This document shows, one piece after another, positions 1-6,492 of a DNA stretch of 9,262 bases (positions are counted from its first letter, which is position 1; each line of letters begins with the position of its first letter). The notes beneath the pieces are model-generated. The model had not been told where the DNA came from. It was given only the letters and a program-made list of their open reading frames with translations, and did no database searches. Where the stretch lies: the NCBI GenBank assembly GCA_030600975.1, contig JAUVUL010000033.1:1-9262 (forward strand), read 5' to 3'. Both the position numbers and the translations under genes were made by a program. This stretch comes from Candidatus Aegiribacteria sp. (GTDB lineage: Bacteria; Fermentibacterota; Fermentibacteria; Fermentibacterales; JCC-6).

Positions 1-454
1 CACCCAGATCCAGAGCATTCCTTGTATGCCGTGCCCACTCTGACACCGTTTCATATTTGGTTAAGGCTGGATGAAAATCTGTTTTCTGTGGAACTCTATC
101 CGTGGCTGTAGAGTTAGTTACACTCTCAACATAGCTATAGTTATGACACCTCTTCAGAAATTGAGCCTCCTCCTGAGCCACACGTGTGTTATCCACTGAT
201 GAGCGCCATTGAACAGTTACGGTAGGTTTCTCTTGGCTATTGAGGAATTCCCCAATACTGAGATGAAAATACTCAGTCAGTATCGCCAACTCATACGCTC
301 TCAGGGCCCTTGTTCCATTCTCGATATAAGAAACAGTTTGTGCATTACGTAGATGCAGCACTTCAGCAAGCTGTTTTTGAGTAAGTGTCCATGCATTTCG
401 CAAATTGCGAACTCGATCACCAATGGTTTTGTTATCAATTGAATGATTGCTCAC
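1..454 (-). CDS. XRE-family HTH regulator, probable ImmA/IrrE (COG2856) type, partial (C-terminus beyond left edge)
   Basis: Reading the minus strand from GTG at 454 gives 151 codons without a stop to the window edge. Residues about 11-63 form an XRE/Cro-CI helix-turn-helix: IGDRVRNLR, then TQKQLAEVL (25-33) and the recognition region TVSYIENG (40-47). The tail near the edge, WARHTRNALDLG, resembles the start of ImmA/IrrE metallopeptidase domains (A..lR..L.LG). If so, the HEXXH zinc motif lies outside the window and cannot be seen. GTG is chosen because an in-frame TGA lies just upstream (470-472), no ATG is in frame, and AGGGGG sits 7 nt before it. The gene follows jetD on the same strand after 116 bp and has its own promoter. 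In this family the DNA-binding part represses and the peptidase part cleaves a repressor; here the target is unknown. The HTH call is firm, the peptidase call tentative. Confidence 0.8.
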   Translation of the reverse strand, partial: MSNHSIDNKTIGDRVRNLRNAWTLTQKQLAEVLHLRNAQTVSYIENGTRALRAYELAILTEYFHLSIGEFLNSQEKPTVTVQWRSSVDNTRVAQEEAQFLKRCHNYSYVESVTNSTATDRVPQKTDFHPALTKYETVSEWARHTRNALDLG

Positions 455-486
455 TACCCATCCCCCTATTCAATATTTCCATGAAC

Positions 487-515
487 ATACTAGTGCAATT
501 GTAATGTATTGTCAA
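487..515 (-). promoter_or_regulatory. Predicted sigma-70-type promoter of the XRE regulator
   Basis: On the minus strand TTGACA (510-515) is followed after 17 bp by TAGTAT (487-492). This is a perfect -35, optimal spacing and a 4/6 -10. Transcription would begin near 480, giving a leader of about 26 nt that contains the AGGGGG ribosome site. Prediction is by sequence only. Confidence 0.55.
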
Positions 516-526
516 GATATTCTTGA
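512..526. promoter_or_regulatory. Palindromic operator candidate over the XRE -35 box
   Basis: TCAAGA-TAT-TCTTGA is a perfect inverted repeat with 6-bp arms and a 3-bp centre. It overlaps four of the six bases of the -35 box (510-515). A dimeric helix-turn-helix protein bound here would block the polymerase, so autorepression by the adjacent XRE regulator is the simplest reading. Binding is inferred, not shown. Confidence 0.5.
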
Positions 527-539
527 ACTACCTTATATA

Positions 540-556
540 CCTATTATGACAATAGG
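540..556. repeat. Inverted repeat between jetD and the XRE gene
   Basis: CCTATT-atgac-AATAGG, perfect 6-bp arms with a 5-base centre, begins about 15 bases after the jetD stop. It is AT-rich and not followed by a T-run on the minus strand, so it is a poor intrinsic terminator. It could be a second regulator site or a weak RNA hairpin at the operon end. Confidence 0.4.
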
Positions 557-570
557 GGATGCATTAAGGG

Positions 571-1425
571 TTATTCCTGATCAAGAAGCAGTGCTTCCTG
601 CTCCAGTCCGGCATTGAAGCGATCTATGAGCGATACAACATACTTCACTGAAGGATCATCACTTGAACGCAATCTTCCGTGTATCGCGATATTCCCTTCA
701 ATCAACCCGCTGTTACTGTATCTGCGGAACAGCTCTTCAAGATTGTCCGGCACAAATAAGCTTGTTCGTCCGGGACATGCATCTTTAATCCGAAGGTACT
801 CATCAAGTCCAACCGGGTCCCAGTCTCCATAATGAACAATCCGGCAACGGCTCATGCCGGAAGATGCAAGCCATTCAAGCAGAAGACGGGAACTCCTCCC
901 TCCCGTGTAGGCGGCAAGTTTCTCCTTCGGCTTGATATCCTCAAAATGCAGAAACATCTCCAGATTTTCAACCGTAGCTACGGTTCCGCTGTATTGAAAA
1001 CCGGGATTCCCATTGTTAATGAACGAAGCCATTCCGAAAGTACGGGTAAGTTCAGCAACAGGAAGAGGATTTTCTTCCAAATTCAGTACAGTTCCATCGA
1101 AGCCGCGTAGAAGTACCGGTTCGCAGTTCCTCGAACCGCTTCTCTTGGAGTCACGAAAAGCGGCAACTCCGGATGCCCGCGGAGGAAGAGCCGCATGTTC
1201 AGGCGCAAGACCGGAGGGATAACAACCTGTGATGAATTTCCTGAAGTGCTCCGCGCTCACTATTACAATCCGTCTGCCCCCTGCTCTAGGTTCCTCTTTG
1301 AGGATTTCCGAAGCAAACAGACTTTTCAATCGTTCTCTGTTTCTTCCCTTTACTTTACTTGAGGGTATATGCCCATCCCAGAGTAATTTTCGAAGAATCG
1401 CCGCGAAGGGGTCAATCGGTTTCAT
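571..1425 (-). CDS. jetD: Wadjet nuclease subunit JetD (Toprim / Topo VI-like)
   Basis: The protein is 284 aa from ATG at 1425. In Wadjet, JetD is the nuclease that cuts closed circular DNA once the SMC motor has extruded it. The C-terminal half carries Toprim signatures: Glu153 in TVENLEMF and the DxD pair Asp201/Asp203 in YGDWDPVG, the metal-binding residues. The N-terminal part (about 1-70) looks like the winged-helix arm that precedes Toprim in this family, with GGRRIVIVSAEHFRKF near 49-64. The frame extends upstream to ATGs at 1455 and 1509, but those starts would overlap jetC by 44-98 nt and only recode its C-terminal end. The 1425 start overlaps jetC by 14 nt, has a G-rich GAGGGGGG upstream, and places a family-like N-terminus first. 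At 284 aa it is shorter than type I JetD proteins. It is the last gene of the operon. Confidence 0.88.
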   Translation of the reverse strand: MKPIDPFAAILRKLLWDGHIPSSKVKGRNRERLKSLFASEILKEEPRAGGRRIVIVSAEHFRKFITGCYPSGLAPEHAALPPRASGVAAFRDSKRSGSRNCEPVLLRGFDGTVLNLEENPLPVAELTRTFGMASFINNGNPGFQYSGTVATVENLEMFLHFEDIKPKEKLAAYTGGRSSRLLLEWLASSGMSRCRIVHYGDWDPVGLDEYLRIKDACPGRTSLFVPDNLEELFRRYSNSGLIEGNIAIHGRLRSSDDPSVKYVVSLIDRFNAGLEQEALLLDQE

Positions 1426-4150
1426 ATTCTTCAGGTCCCCCCTCGGCTGAAGCATAACTGCGGGAGAGATGAATTCTTGATTTTTCAGGATCAAGATGCA
1501 CCCGACCATTGATATCCCTCATGAAATAAAGGTTCTCCGCCGCGTCCATAGCATCCGGACTTGCGAGAATAGCGGGAAATCCCATACCGAAAGCCGTTTC
1601 AACAACTGAAAAGAGATTATCCCGATCAAGGCTTGAGGCCTCATCCAGGTAGAATGGAATCATTACTTCCCTGCCGGCAATGAGACCGCGAAGAAGCATG
1701 AGATTCATGAGAACCTTGATGGTAATAGTCGTTCCATGTGACTCTATGTTTTCCAGTATGGTGAATGTTCTCGTTTTGCCATCCGCGGTTGTTATCTCGA
1801 AACTCAGGTTGAACATGTCAAGCAGGTGAATCCTACCGCTGCCCGTTTTACTTAGCAGCTCTCCAAGTGAATCCAGTGATTTCTCTACAGCTTTCCTGTC
1901 GGAGAAAAGCGGCATTTCATCAGCTTCCATCTTCCTGCGGATCATAGTAGTCCACTGACGGTTCTCGGAGATTCTGAGTGTTAACCTTTTCAGATCTGAA
2001 ATAGATACCCCGGAAAGCTGTCTGTTCAGATCTCTCACTTTCCCCTCAAGTATCTCGTAACTCTGGAGCAAAGCCTTGAAAGCCTGTCCCAGATCGGTAG
2101 CCAGACCCAGCCATAGTTTCCTGACCGCTTCCTCCTTCTTGTCCAGAGCATCTATATCCTCGCGAAGCAGCACAAGTGTCCCGTCCTCGTCTGAAGCCGG
2201 GTATTTCCCATATGTTCTGGATTCAATTCCCCTCAGGCCATCTGCAATCCGAACACTCAAACTCTCCTCCCGGCTGTACATTCTTTCAAACCGCCGGAAT
2301 AGTTCATCCAGACCAAGCTCCGTTTCAACTCCTCTGATTTCCGAAACCCACTGAGAGGGAAGCTCTGGAAGTCCGAATGTCTTCTCTTCAAGCTCAGTAA
2401 GCTCCTTCCCGCAGATCTCAATCTTTCCGGCAAGCCGGCTCTCCTTTTCCGCCAGTCCATACCTGGTCGCTGATATCTCATCAAGTTCCCCGGAGATATT
2501 CGACTCCTCTGACTTATGCCCCGAAAGCTCCTCTTCCCATTCCCCAGCATGATGTCTGTCTTCTTCGAACTTTTCCCATTCATTATGAAGCTTCTGTTTC
2601 TTCGAAAGCTCATTCTTCAGCTCAAGGTGCTGCTGTCTGAGCTGCTCTCTCTGCTCAATTGCTTCAAGAGTCTGCCTGTCTCTTGCAACAGTCGCTTCAA
2701 GCCCCGCGATCGAAAGCTCCAACCGCTTCCTGTCGGTAAGAAGCTTGAAATCAGGGGGTTCAAGTGAATCAAGATTCAGTCTCAAGGAATCATCAGCATA
2801 AACCATGGAATCAATTCCATCCGCAATAGTTTTCAGGCGGCGTGAAATACCTTCCCTGTTCAGCACTTCCAGCCCATCAGGTCCATCCGGCAGAAAAAGA
2901 ATATCCTTGTTGATAATGCGGAATATTCCATCACTCTTCCCGGGAAGATCTCCCCAGTGCACGGCTGCTGAATTCGACAGATTGTTCAGTTTCTTCCTGA
3001 GTTGCTCGACATCCTTTTCAGAACCTGCAAGCCTGTTCCTTACCTGATCGGCATCTTCCCGGACAGCGTCTTTCAGAAGCAGAGCGATCTCAGTTACTTT
3101 CTCATCCATATCCTGTATCTGACTCTCCTCGAACTCATGCATGTAGGAGGCAAACTTCTGTTCGGAACTGTTAAACCGCTCAAGCCTGTCTTCCAGAACA
3201 CCGATTCTTCTCTGAATTACGTTAAGGCTCTGCATCAGTTCGCGCTTCCTCTGATCCAGATCGCTGTCCTGAAGGCGCAGCGCATCGAGTCTGGTGGATG
3301 TTTCTTTCAATTCCAGCTCAAGCTCCGCCTGTTTCAATCTACTCGCAGTAATAAGAGATGCCCTTATCTCAGGAAGTTCTGTCCGCAGTTTTTTCCTGTC
3401 ATCATCACGTTTGAGCAGTTCAACGGCAATCTCCGCATTCGCGCGAAGGTCCGCGAGTTCACGGACTGATTTCTTTACACGATTGTGTTGCGGGGAAAAG
3501 TCACCCGCAAGATCTATTTCAGTCCGCCTCAGTTCACTTCTGTTAACATCCAGCAGAAATGTCTTCAACTCCTGCTGGCTCAGGTGGGCAAGGCGCAGCA
3601 GATTTCTGAATATGGTCTTGAATTTCACATAATCATTTCTATTCCGTACGGGAACCAGACCCAGATTCACTCCGGCTCCTCCACCTATTCCCGTAAGAGC
3701 ACTCATCATATCAGAAGGTTTCATTTCAGTGTAATCACGCACACCCAGATCACGCCTGATATCGTCGAACCCCCGAACCTTTCCCTCACCGTCAATAAAA
3801 TCCTCTCTGGAGTACATGCCCCTGTAAAGGAACCGCCTGAACTCCCACCCCTTCAATGGTCCCAATCCCCTTACACCGACAACCATGTAACCCGTTGGAG
3901 CAAGACACTCGAACAGCACATAACTGTCCTGACCGGGAAAATAGTATCGACGGGTCTCATCCAGACTGCGTGAGAAGTGCATCTGCTTCTGACTGTCAAC
4001 GTACAGAAACTGCAGAGTGGCGATAAGAGTGGTCTTCCCCACATTATTAGGCCCGATAAGATGGAGAGGGCTGCCAAGCTCCACCTCACCGTAATCGAAT
4101 TTACCGGAGTTTATCAGTATCAGCCGGGAAGGACCTGTAGTGTGTCTCAT
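1412..4150 (-). CDS. jetC: Wadjet SMC-like ATPase JetC (MukB/MksB-like)
   Basis: This 912-aa protein is the motor subunit: an SMC ATPase that dimerises and extrudes DNA loops together with JetA and JetB. The Walker A motif is GPNNVGKTT (33-41, Lys39). The Walker B motif is VMIPFYLDEA (829-838, Asp836/Glu837), followed by the D-loop SLD (840-842). Where SMC proteins have LSGGQ, this one has ESHGTTI (about 803-809), a divergence also typical of MukB-like ATPases. Residues about 220-395 and 480-720 are Glu/Lys/Leu-rich coiled coil. A non-coil segment near 395-480, rich in Gly/Pro/Asp, probably forms the hinge. Its ATG overlaps the jetB stop (ATGA), suggesting coupled translation. At 912 aa it is shorter than type I JetC (about 1,100 aa as I recall the family), which argues for a non-type I system. 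Confidence 0.93.
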   Translation of the reverse strand: MRHTTGPSRLILINSGKFDYGEVELGSPLHLIGPNNVGKTTLIATLQFLYVDSQKQMHFSRSLDETRRYYFPGQDSYVLFECLAPTGYMVVGVRGLGPLKGWEFRRFLYRGMYSREDFIDGEGKVRGFDDIRRDLGVRDYTEMKPSDMMSALTGIGGGAGVNLGLVPVRNRNDYVKFKTIFRNLLRLAHLSQQELKTFLLDVNRSELRRTEIDLAGDFSPQHNRVKKSVRELADLRANAEIAVELLKRDDDRKKLRTELPEIRASLITASRLKQAELELELKETSTRLDALRLQDSDLDQRKRELMQSLNVIQRRIGVLEDRLERFNSSEQKFASYMHEFEESQIQDMDEKVTEIALLLKDAVREDADQVRNRLAGSEKDVEQLRKKLNNLSNSAAVHWGDLPGKSDGIFRIINKDILFLPDGPDGLEVLNREGISRRLKTIADGIDSMVYADDSLRLNLDSLEPPDFKLLTDRKRLELSIAGLEATVARDRQTLEAIEQREQLRQQHLELKNELSKKQKLHNEWEKFEEDRHHAGEWEEELSGHKSEESNISGELDEISATRYGLAEKESRLAGKIEICGKELTELEEKTFGLPELPSQWVSEIRGVETELGLDELFRRFERMYSREESLSVRIADGLRGIESRTYGKYPASDEDGTLVLLREDIDALDKKEEAVRKLWLGLATDLGQAFKALLQSYEILEGKVRDLNRQLSGVSISDLKRLTLRISENRQWTTMIRRKMEADEMPLFSDRKAVEKSLDSLGELLSKTGSGRIHLLDMFNLSFEITTADGKTRTFTILENIESHGTTITIKVLMNLMLLRGLIAGREVMIPFYLDEASSLDRDNLFSVVETAFGMGFPAILASPDAMDAAENLYFMRDINGRVHLDPEKSRIHLSRSYASAEGGPEEYETD

Positions 4151-4674
4151 GAAGATTCTTCACCACTTTCCCCGAGTACTTCCGTACAGAGGTCAAGCAG
4201 CCGATAAGCAGGAGTTCTGAAGCGCAGAGAATGCTCATCCTCACGGCGCAAGAAACCAAGCCTCTCCATCCGCTGAAAAAGGTTGTGAAGGGAATCCTCA
4301 TCCTCCATACCTGCTTCAGCCATGTATTTTCTGTAGCGTTCCCTCTGGAAATGCGGCAGATCAGCAATAAGAAAAGACTGGGTAAATAGCGTCTCTTCCA
4401 GCTGCTCTCCCTTCTCGGCTATCGATTCGACCAGAATAAAGAAGAATACCGCAATGCGTGTTCCGAATGAGCTGTACCCGCTGCTGCCCTTGAAGTAGAA
4501 GAAATCCCTCCTGTGCCGCAGCAGTTCAAAACCGAGTGAATCGAATAAAACTCTGAACTCCTCTTCATGTTCAGCAAGCGCTCTGTAGATCACGCCATCC
4601 TCACCGGAAACATGCCGGCCGCTCCGAAGCCTTTTAAATACTTCCTTCAGTTCGGGCAGTTCAGACAGAATCAT
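4147..4674 (-). CDS. jetB: Wadjet subunit JetB (MukE/MksE-like, KITE protein)
   Basis: The 175-aa product sits between jetA and jetC, where Wadjet operons encode the small winged-helix KITE subunit that binds the kleisin JetA and bridges it to JetC. Family features are the segment SGEDGVIYRALAEHEEEF (about 23-40), the beta-hairpin-like RRDFFYFKG, and the hydrophobic helix TRIAVFFFILVES near residue 72. A second winged helix follows around 120-165 (NLFQRMERLGFLRR, then LRFRTPAYRLLDLC). The ATG shares one base with the jetA stop (TAATG) and is preceded by GGAAGGTG at good spacing. The TGA overlaps the jetC start. It has no catalytic motif, as expected. The name rests on position, size and general sequence character rather than a single diagnostic motif. 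Confidence 0.85.
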   Translation of the reverse strand: MILSELPELKEVFKRLRSGRHVSGEDGVIYRALAEHEEEFRVLFDSLGFELLRHRRDFFYFKGSSGYSSFGTRIAVFFFILVESIAEKGEQLEETLFTQSFLIADLPHFQRERYRKYMAEAGMEDEDSLHNLFQRMERLGFLRREDEHSLRFRTPAYRLLDLCTEVLGESGEESS

Positions 4675-5933
4675 TATTCACCTTCCGAAAGAACAGCCAT
4701 AGGATAAGATGACACCGATACGGAGCGAATCATATACTCCCTGCACGCGCTCCCGAACTCCACCCTTCCGGGAGGAGAACAGTAGACAATTCCATAGAGC
4801 CTGAGAAGATCCTCCAGAGATGCTCCGGGACAGTTCGAATCCAGCCACATCAGAAGATCATCAATCGGAAGCGCCAGGGAAAGAGAGGAAAGAACTTCTT
4901 CAGGATCGCTGTAACCCCGCACACTCTCAACTTCAAGCCCCGTAACCACAGGAGCCGAACCGGGCTCATAGCCGCTGAGTTCATGAAGACAACCGGACAG
5001 AAAGACATCTGATAAAAGACCTTCGGTCCTCCATGAGGGAAGAGCCATCATGGAATCCAGATCAAGGTTTCTTACTCCTTCCCTGTCAATCCGACGAAGC
5101 GCCACAGACGCTCCACGGGCAAGTTCACTCTCTACCCGAAGCGTCTCATACAAAGGTTCTATTTCCCTGAGCGACTCGTGAAAATCAGCGGCAACATTCC
5201 TCCGCATCCGAAGCAGACGGGCCCGGCAGCCATTAAACTCACGAACCAGTTCCGCGTGCCTGCCGAACTGCAGAGTGCCTGAATAAAGCAACCGGTCCAG
5301 AGAATCCAGCAGAGCTTCCATACTCTTATCCACGTCGATAAGATCACGCATGGGATCCATGTACTTAACCCAGAGACGGTTGATAGTCTCGAACCGGTCA
5401 GCGGCAGGCAGATGCTCCCGATTGGACTTAATCTCCATGGAAGTGTTAAGAATGGCAGAATGATTATCACAAGCGTCCTGCCGCAGCCTCTCAACAGTCT
5501 CCGAAATATCGCCGATAGCATGAAGAGCGCCGCTCCGATCAACCGAACCAAGGCTTTTCTCAAGCTCGGAACGGGATGAGCCAAGAGCATCAAGATATCC
5601 CTGAATAACCTCAACGGATGTAAGCCTCTGCTCACGCAGAAGGAACCGGAGAAGGGACCGGACAGGATGGGTAATCTCCCACCGCGAAGCCTCACCAGGA
5701 ACAGTCTCGATAATACAGAGCTTGACAAGCCGATCCATGATATGCTCACAGGACGGATCATCGGAAGCAAGATGCCTCCTGATTACATCAAGAAGATCAC
5801 CGTCACTCAGCCCTTCAGCGCGATAATACAGATCCGAAAGCAAAGGATAGAACCTTGCCGCGAACCTGAAGAACGACTGCGGGTCGGAGATCACGATAAG
5901 TCCAAAAGCAGAGGATGAGAGAAAAGACTGCAA
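4674..5933 (-). CDS. jetA: Wadjet kleisin-like subunit JetA (MukF/MksF-like), start uncertain
   Basis: The product is about 419 aa if begun at TTG 5933. JetA is the kleisin of Wadjet: it links the JetC heads and carries JetB. Residues about 5-115 look like a helical winged-helix domain (VISDPQSFFRFAARFYP, then ITHPVRSLLRFLLREQRLTS). The middle (about 130-290) is strongly helical, and the C-terminal 100 residues would hold the second winged helix that caps an SMC head. It is the first operon gene and ends with TAA overlapping the jetB ATG. The start is a problem: there is no Shine-Dalgarno before the TTG, an in-frame TGA lies at 5955-5957, and the first ATG comes only at about codon 66. An ATG frame beginning at 6019 overlaps this 5' end and could encode the missing N-terminus after a -1 shift. 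Confidence 0.85.
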   Translation of the reverse strand: MQSFLSSSAFGLIVISDPQSFFRFAARFYPLLSDLYYRAEGLSDGDLLDVIRRHLASDDPSCEHIMDRLVKLCIIETVPGEASRWEITHPVRSLLRFLLREQRLTSVEVIQGYLDALGSSRSELEKSLGSVDRSGALHAIGDISETVERLRQDACDNHSAILNTSMEIKSNREHLPAADRFETINRLWVKYMDPMRDLIDVDKSMEALLDSLDRLLYSGTLQFGRHAELVREFNGCRARLLRMRRNVAADFHESLREIEPLYETLRVESELARGASVALRRIDREGVRNLDLDSMMALPSWRTEGLLSDVFLSGCLHELSGYEPGSAPVVTGLEVESVRGYSDPEEVLSSLSLALPIDDLLMWLDSNCPGASLEDLLRLYGIVYCSPPGRVEFGSACREYMIRSVSVSSYPMAVLSEGE

Positions 5934-6019
5934 AGTGGTAATAAATCTATTGCTTCAGCAACAGAAGAACGGGCAGGAGCGGTTTCAGGAGGCTTCAGGT
6001 TATTGATACTGTTAATCAT
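5891..6019 (-). other. Short ATG-initiated frame overlapping the jetA 5' end (displaced JetA N-terminus or leader peptide)
   Basis: From ATG at 6019 a 42-codon frame reads MINSINNLKPPETAPARSSV, then AEAIDLLPLCSLFS and on to a TGA at 5891-5893. It overlaps the long jetA frame by 43 nt, and a single -1 shift anywhere between 5954 and 5894 would join the two. The joined product, for example AIDLLPL followed by QSFLSSSAFGLIVISDP, reads as a plausible continuous N-terminus. There is no Shine-Dalgarno, but the ATG lies 7 nt after a predicted -10 box, so the message could be leaderless. I saw no classical X-XXY-YYZ slippery heptamer, so a lost base (for example in a T4 run of this 5' end) is likelier than programmed shifting. 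Confidence 0.5.
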
Positions 6020-6025
6020 GCAGAC

Positions 6026-6053
6026 ATATTACAATGAAATCTGAGCATGTCAA
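6026..6053 (-). promoter_or_regulatory. jetA: Predicted promoter of the jetABCD operon
   Basis: On the minus strand TTGACA (6048-6053) is separated by 16 bp from TAATAT (6026-6031); a better-matching TGTAAT lies two bases earlier but at only 14 bp. The expected transcription start is close to the A of the ATG at 6019. The -35 overlaps a CAATTG palindrome (6051-6056). The octamer ATTACAAT (6028-6035) also occurs inside the XRE promoter (as ATTGTAAT, 498-505), which hints at common control but could be chance. Confidence 0.45.
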
Positions 6054-6077
6054 TTGTGTTGTTGTTTGCCATTGGTG

Positions 6078-6368
6078 TTATTGAGATTGCTGTAGAAACA
6101 CTTGAAACGGAATCAGTGGAAACATAATTCCGGGATTACTGGTAAATTTGCTACGGATTATGCAGCACTCAGGGTGAATCCCAGCAGCATAGACATCATC
6201 CTTCTTTAGCTCATCAAAACGGGTGATATGCCGGCTTGTTCCATCTGCAAGGAAGCAGAACAATTGTTTGAAGATATCGGAAATCTCATTACCCTTCCTG
6301 TTCTTCCTTAAGGATTTGAACAATTCTTCAAGCGCAGGATAAATACCTATCTTCTTGTCCAGCGGCAT
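6078..6368 (-). pseudogene. Probable transposase remnant (N-terminal fragment, IS1380-like group)
   Basis: A 96-aa frame from ATG at 6368 is preceded by GGAGAGG at good spacing. Residues about 20-64 contain RKNRKGNEISDIFKQLFCF, then ADGTSRHITRFDELKKDD and VYAAGI. From memory this pattern (RKNRKG, QLFCF, DGTSRH, FDeLKkD, gYAA) matches the N-terminal region of a group of DDE transposases that I associate with IS1380-like elements. After YAAGI the sequence no longer resembles the family and stops within about 31 residues. The DDE catalytic core is missing and no full element fits between here and jetA. It is therefore most likely a truncated, inactive insertion-sequence remnant. The family assignment is recalled, not computed; the alternative is a small hypothetical protein. 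Confidence 0.5.
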
Positions 6369-6396
6369 TTTCCTCTCCGAACCGGAATATTAATTG

Positions 6397-6416
6397 TCGC
6401 TGATCAATCTCAGCAA
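6397..6416. repeat. Imperfect inverted repeat upstream of the transposase remnant
   Basis: TCGCTGA-tcaatc-TCAGCAA has 7-base arms with one G-T wobble and a 6-base centre. It lies in the 124-bp gap after the exported-protein gene. Neither strand has a following T-run, so it is not a convincing terminator. It might be a weak hairpin or part of an old mobile-element end. The rest of the gap shows nothing recognisable. Confidence 0.25.
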
Positions 6417-6492
6417 GTCAGAAGAGGCTCTGGCGGACTTCGATACCTTATGAACAGGTTATGCGATTACGGAAAATCGATTGTCCTATTGC

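Noticed and set aside
540..556. Intrinsic terminator after jetD
   Set aside because: The 6-bp stem is AT-rich and lacks a following T-run on the minus strand.
1426..1509. Longer JetD with starts at ATG 1509 or 1455
   Set aside because: GAGGG lies six bases before 1509, but that stretch encodes the conserved JetC C-terminus in another frame, and the extra 28 residues do not look like JetD. The 1425 start gives a normal short overlap.
2257..3632. Several open frames of 80-155 codons, mainly on the plus strand, within jetC
   Set aside because: Shadows of the jetC coding pattern; low-complexity Ser/Phe-rich translations without ribosome sites or family resemblance.
5159..5770. 203-codon minus-strand open frame inside jetA
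   Set aside because: It is out of frame within jetA, Leu/Ser/Arg-rich with no domain signs, while the jetA frame is coherent and coupled to jetB.
5891..5957. Programmed -1 ribosomal frameshift site at the jetA 5' end
   Set aside because: No X-XXY-YYZ heptamer in the correct frame was found, only single-codon slips such as TTC to TTT; a base loss or a separate peptide is simpler.
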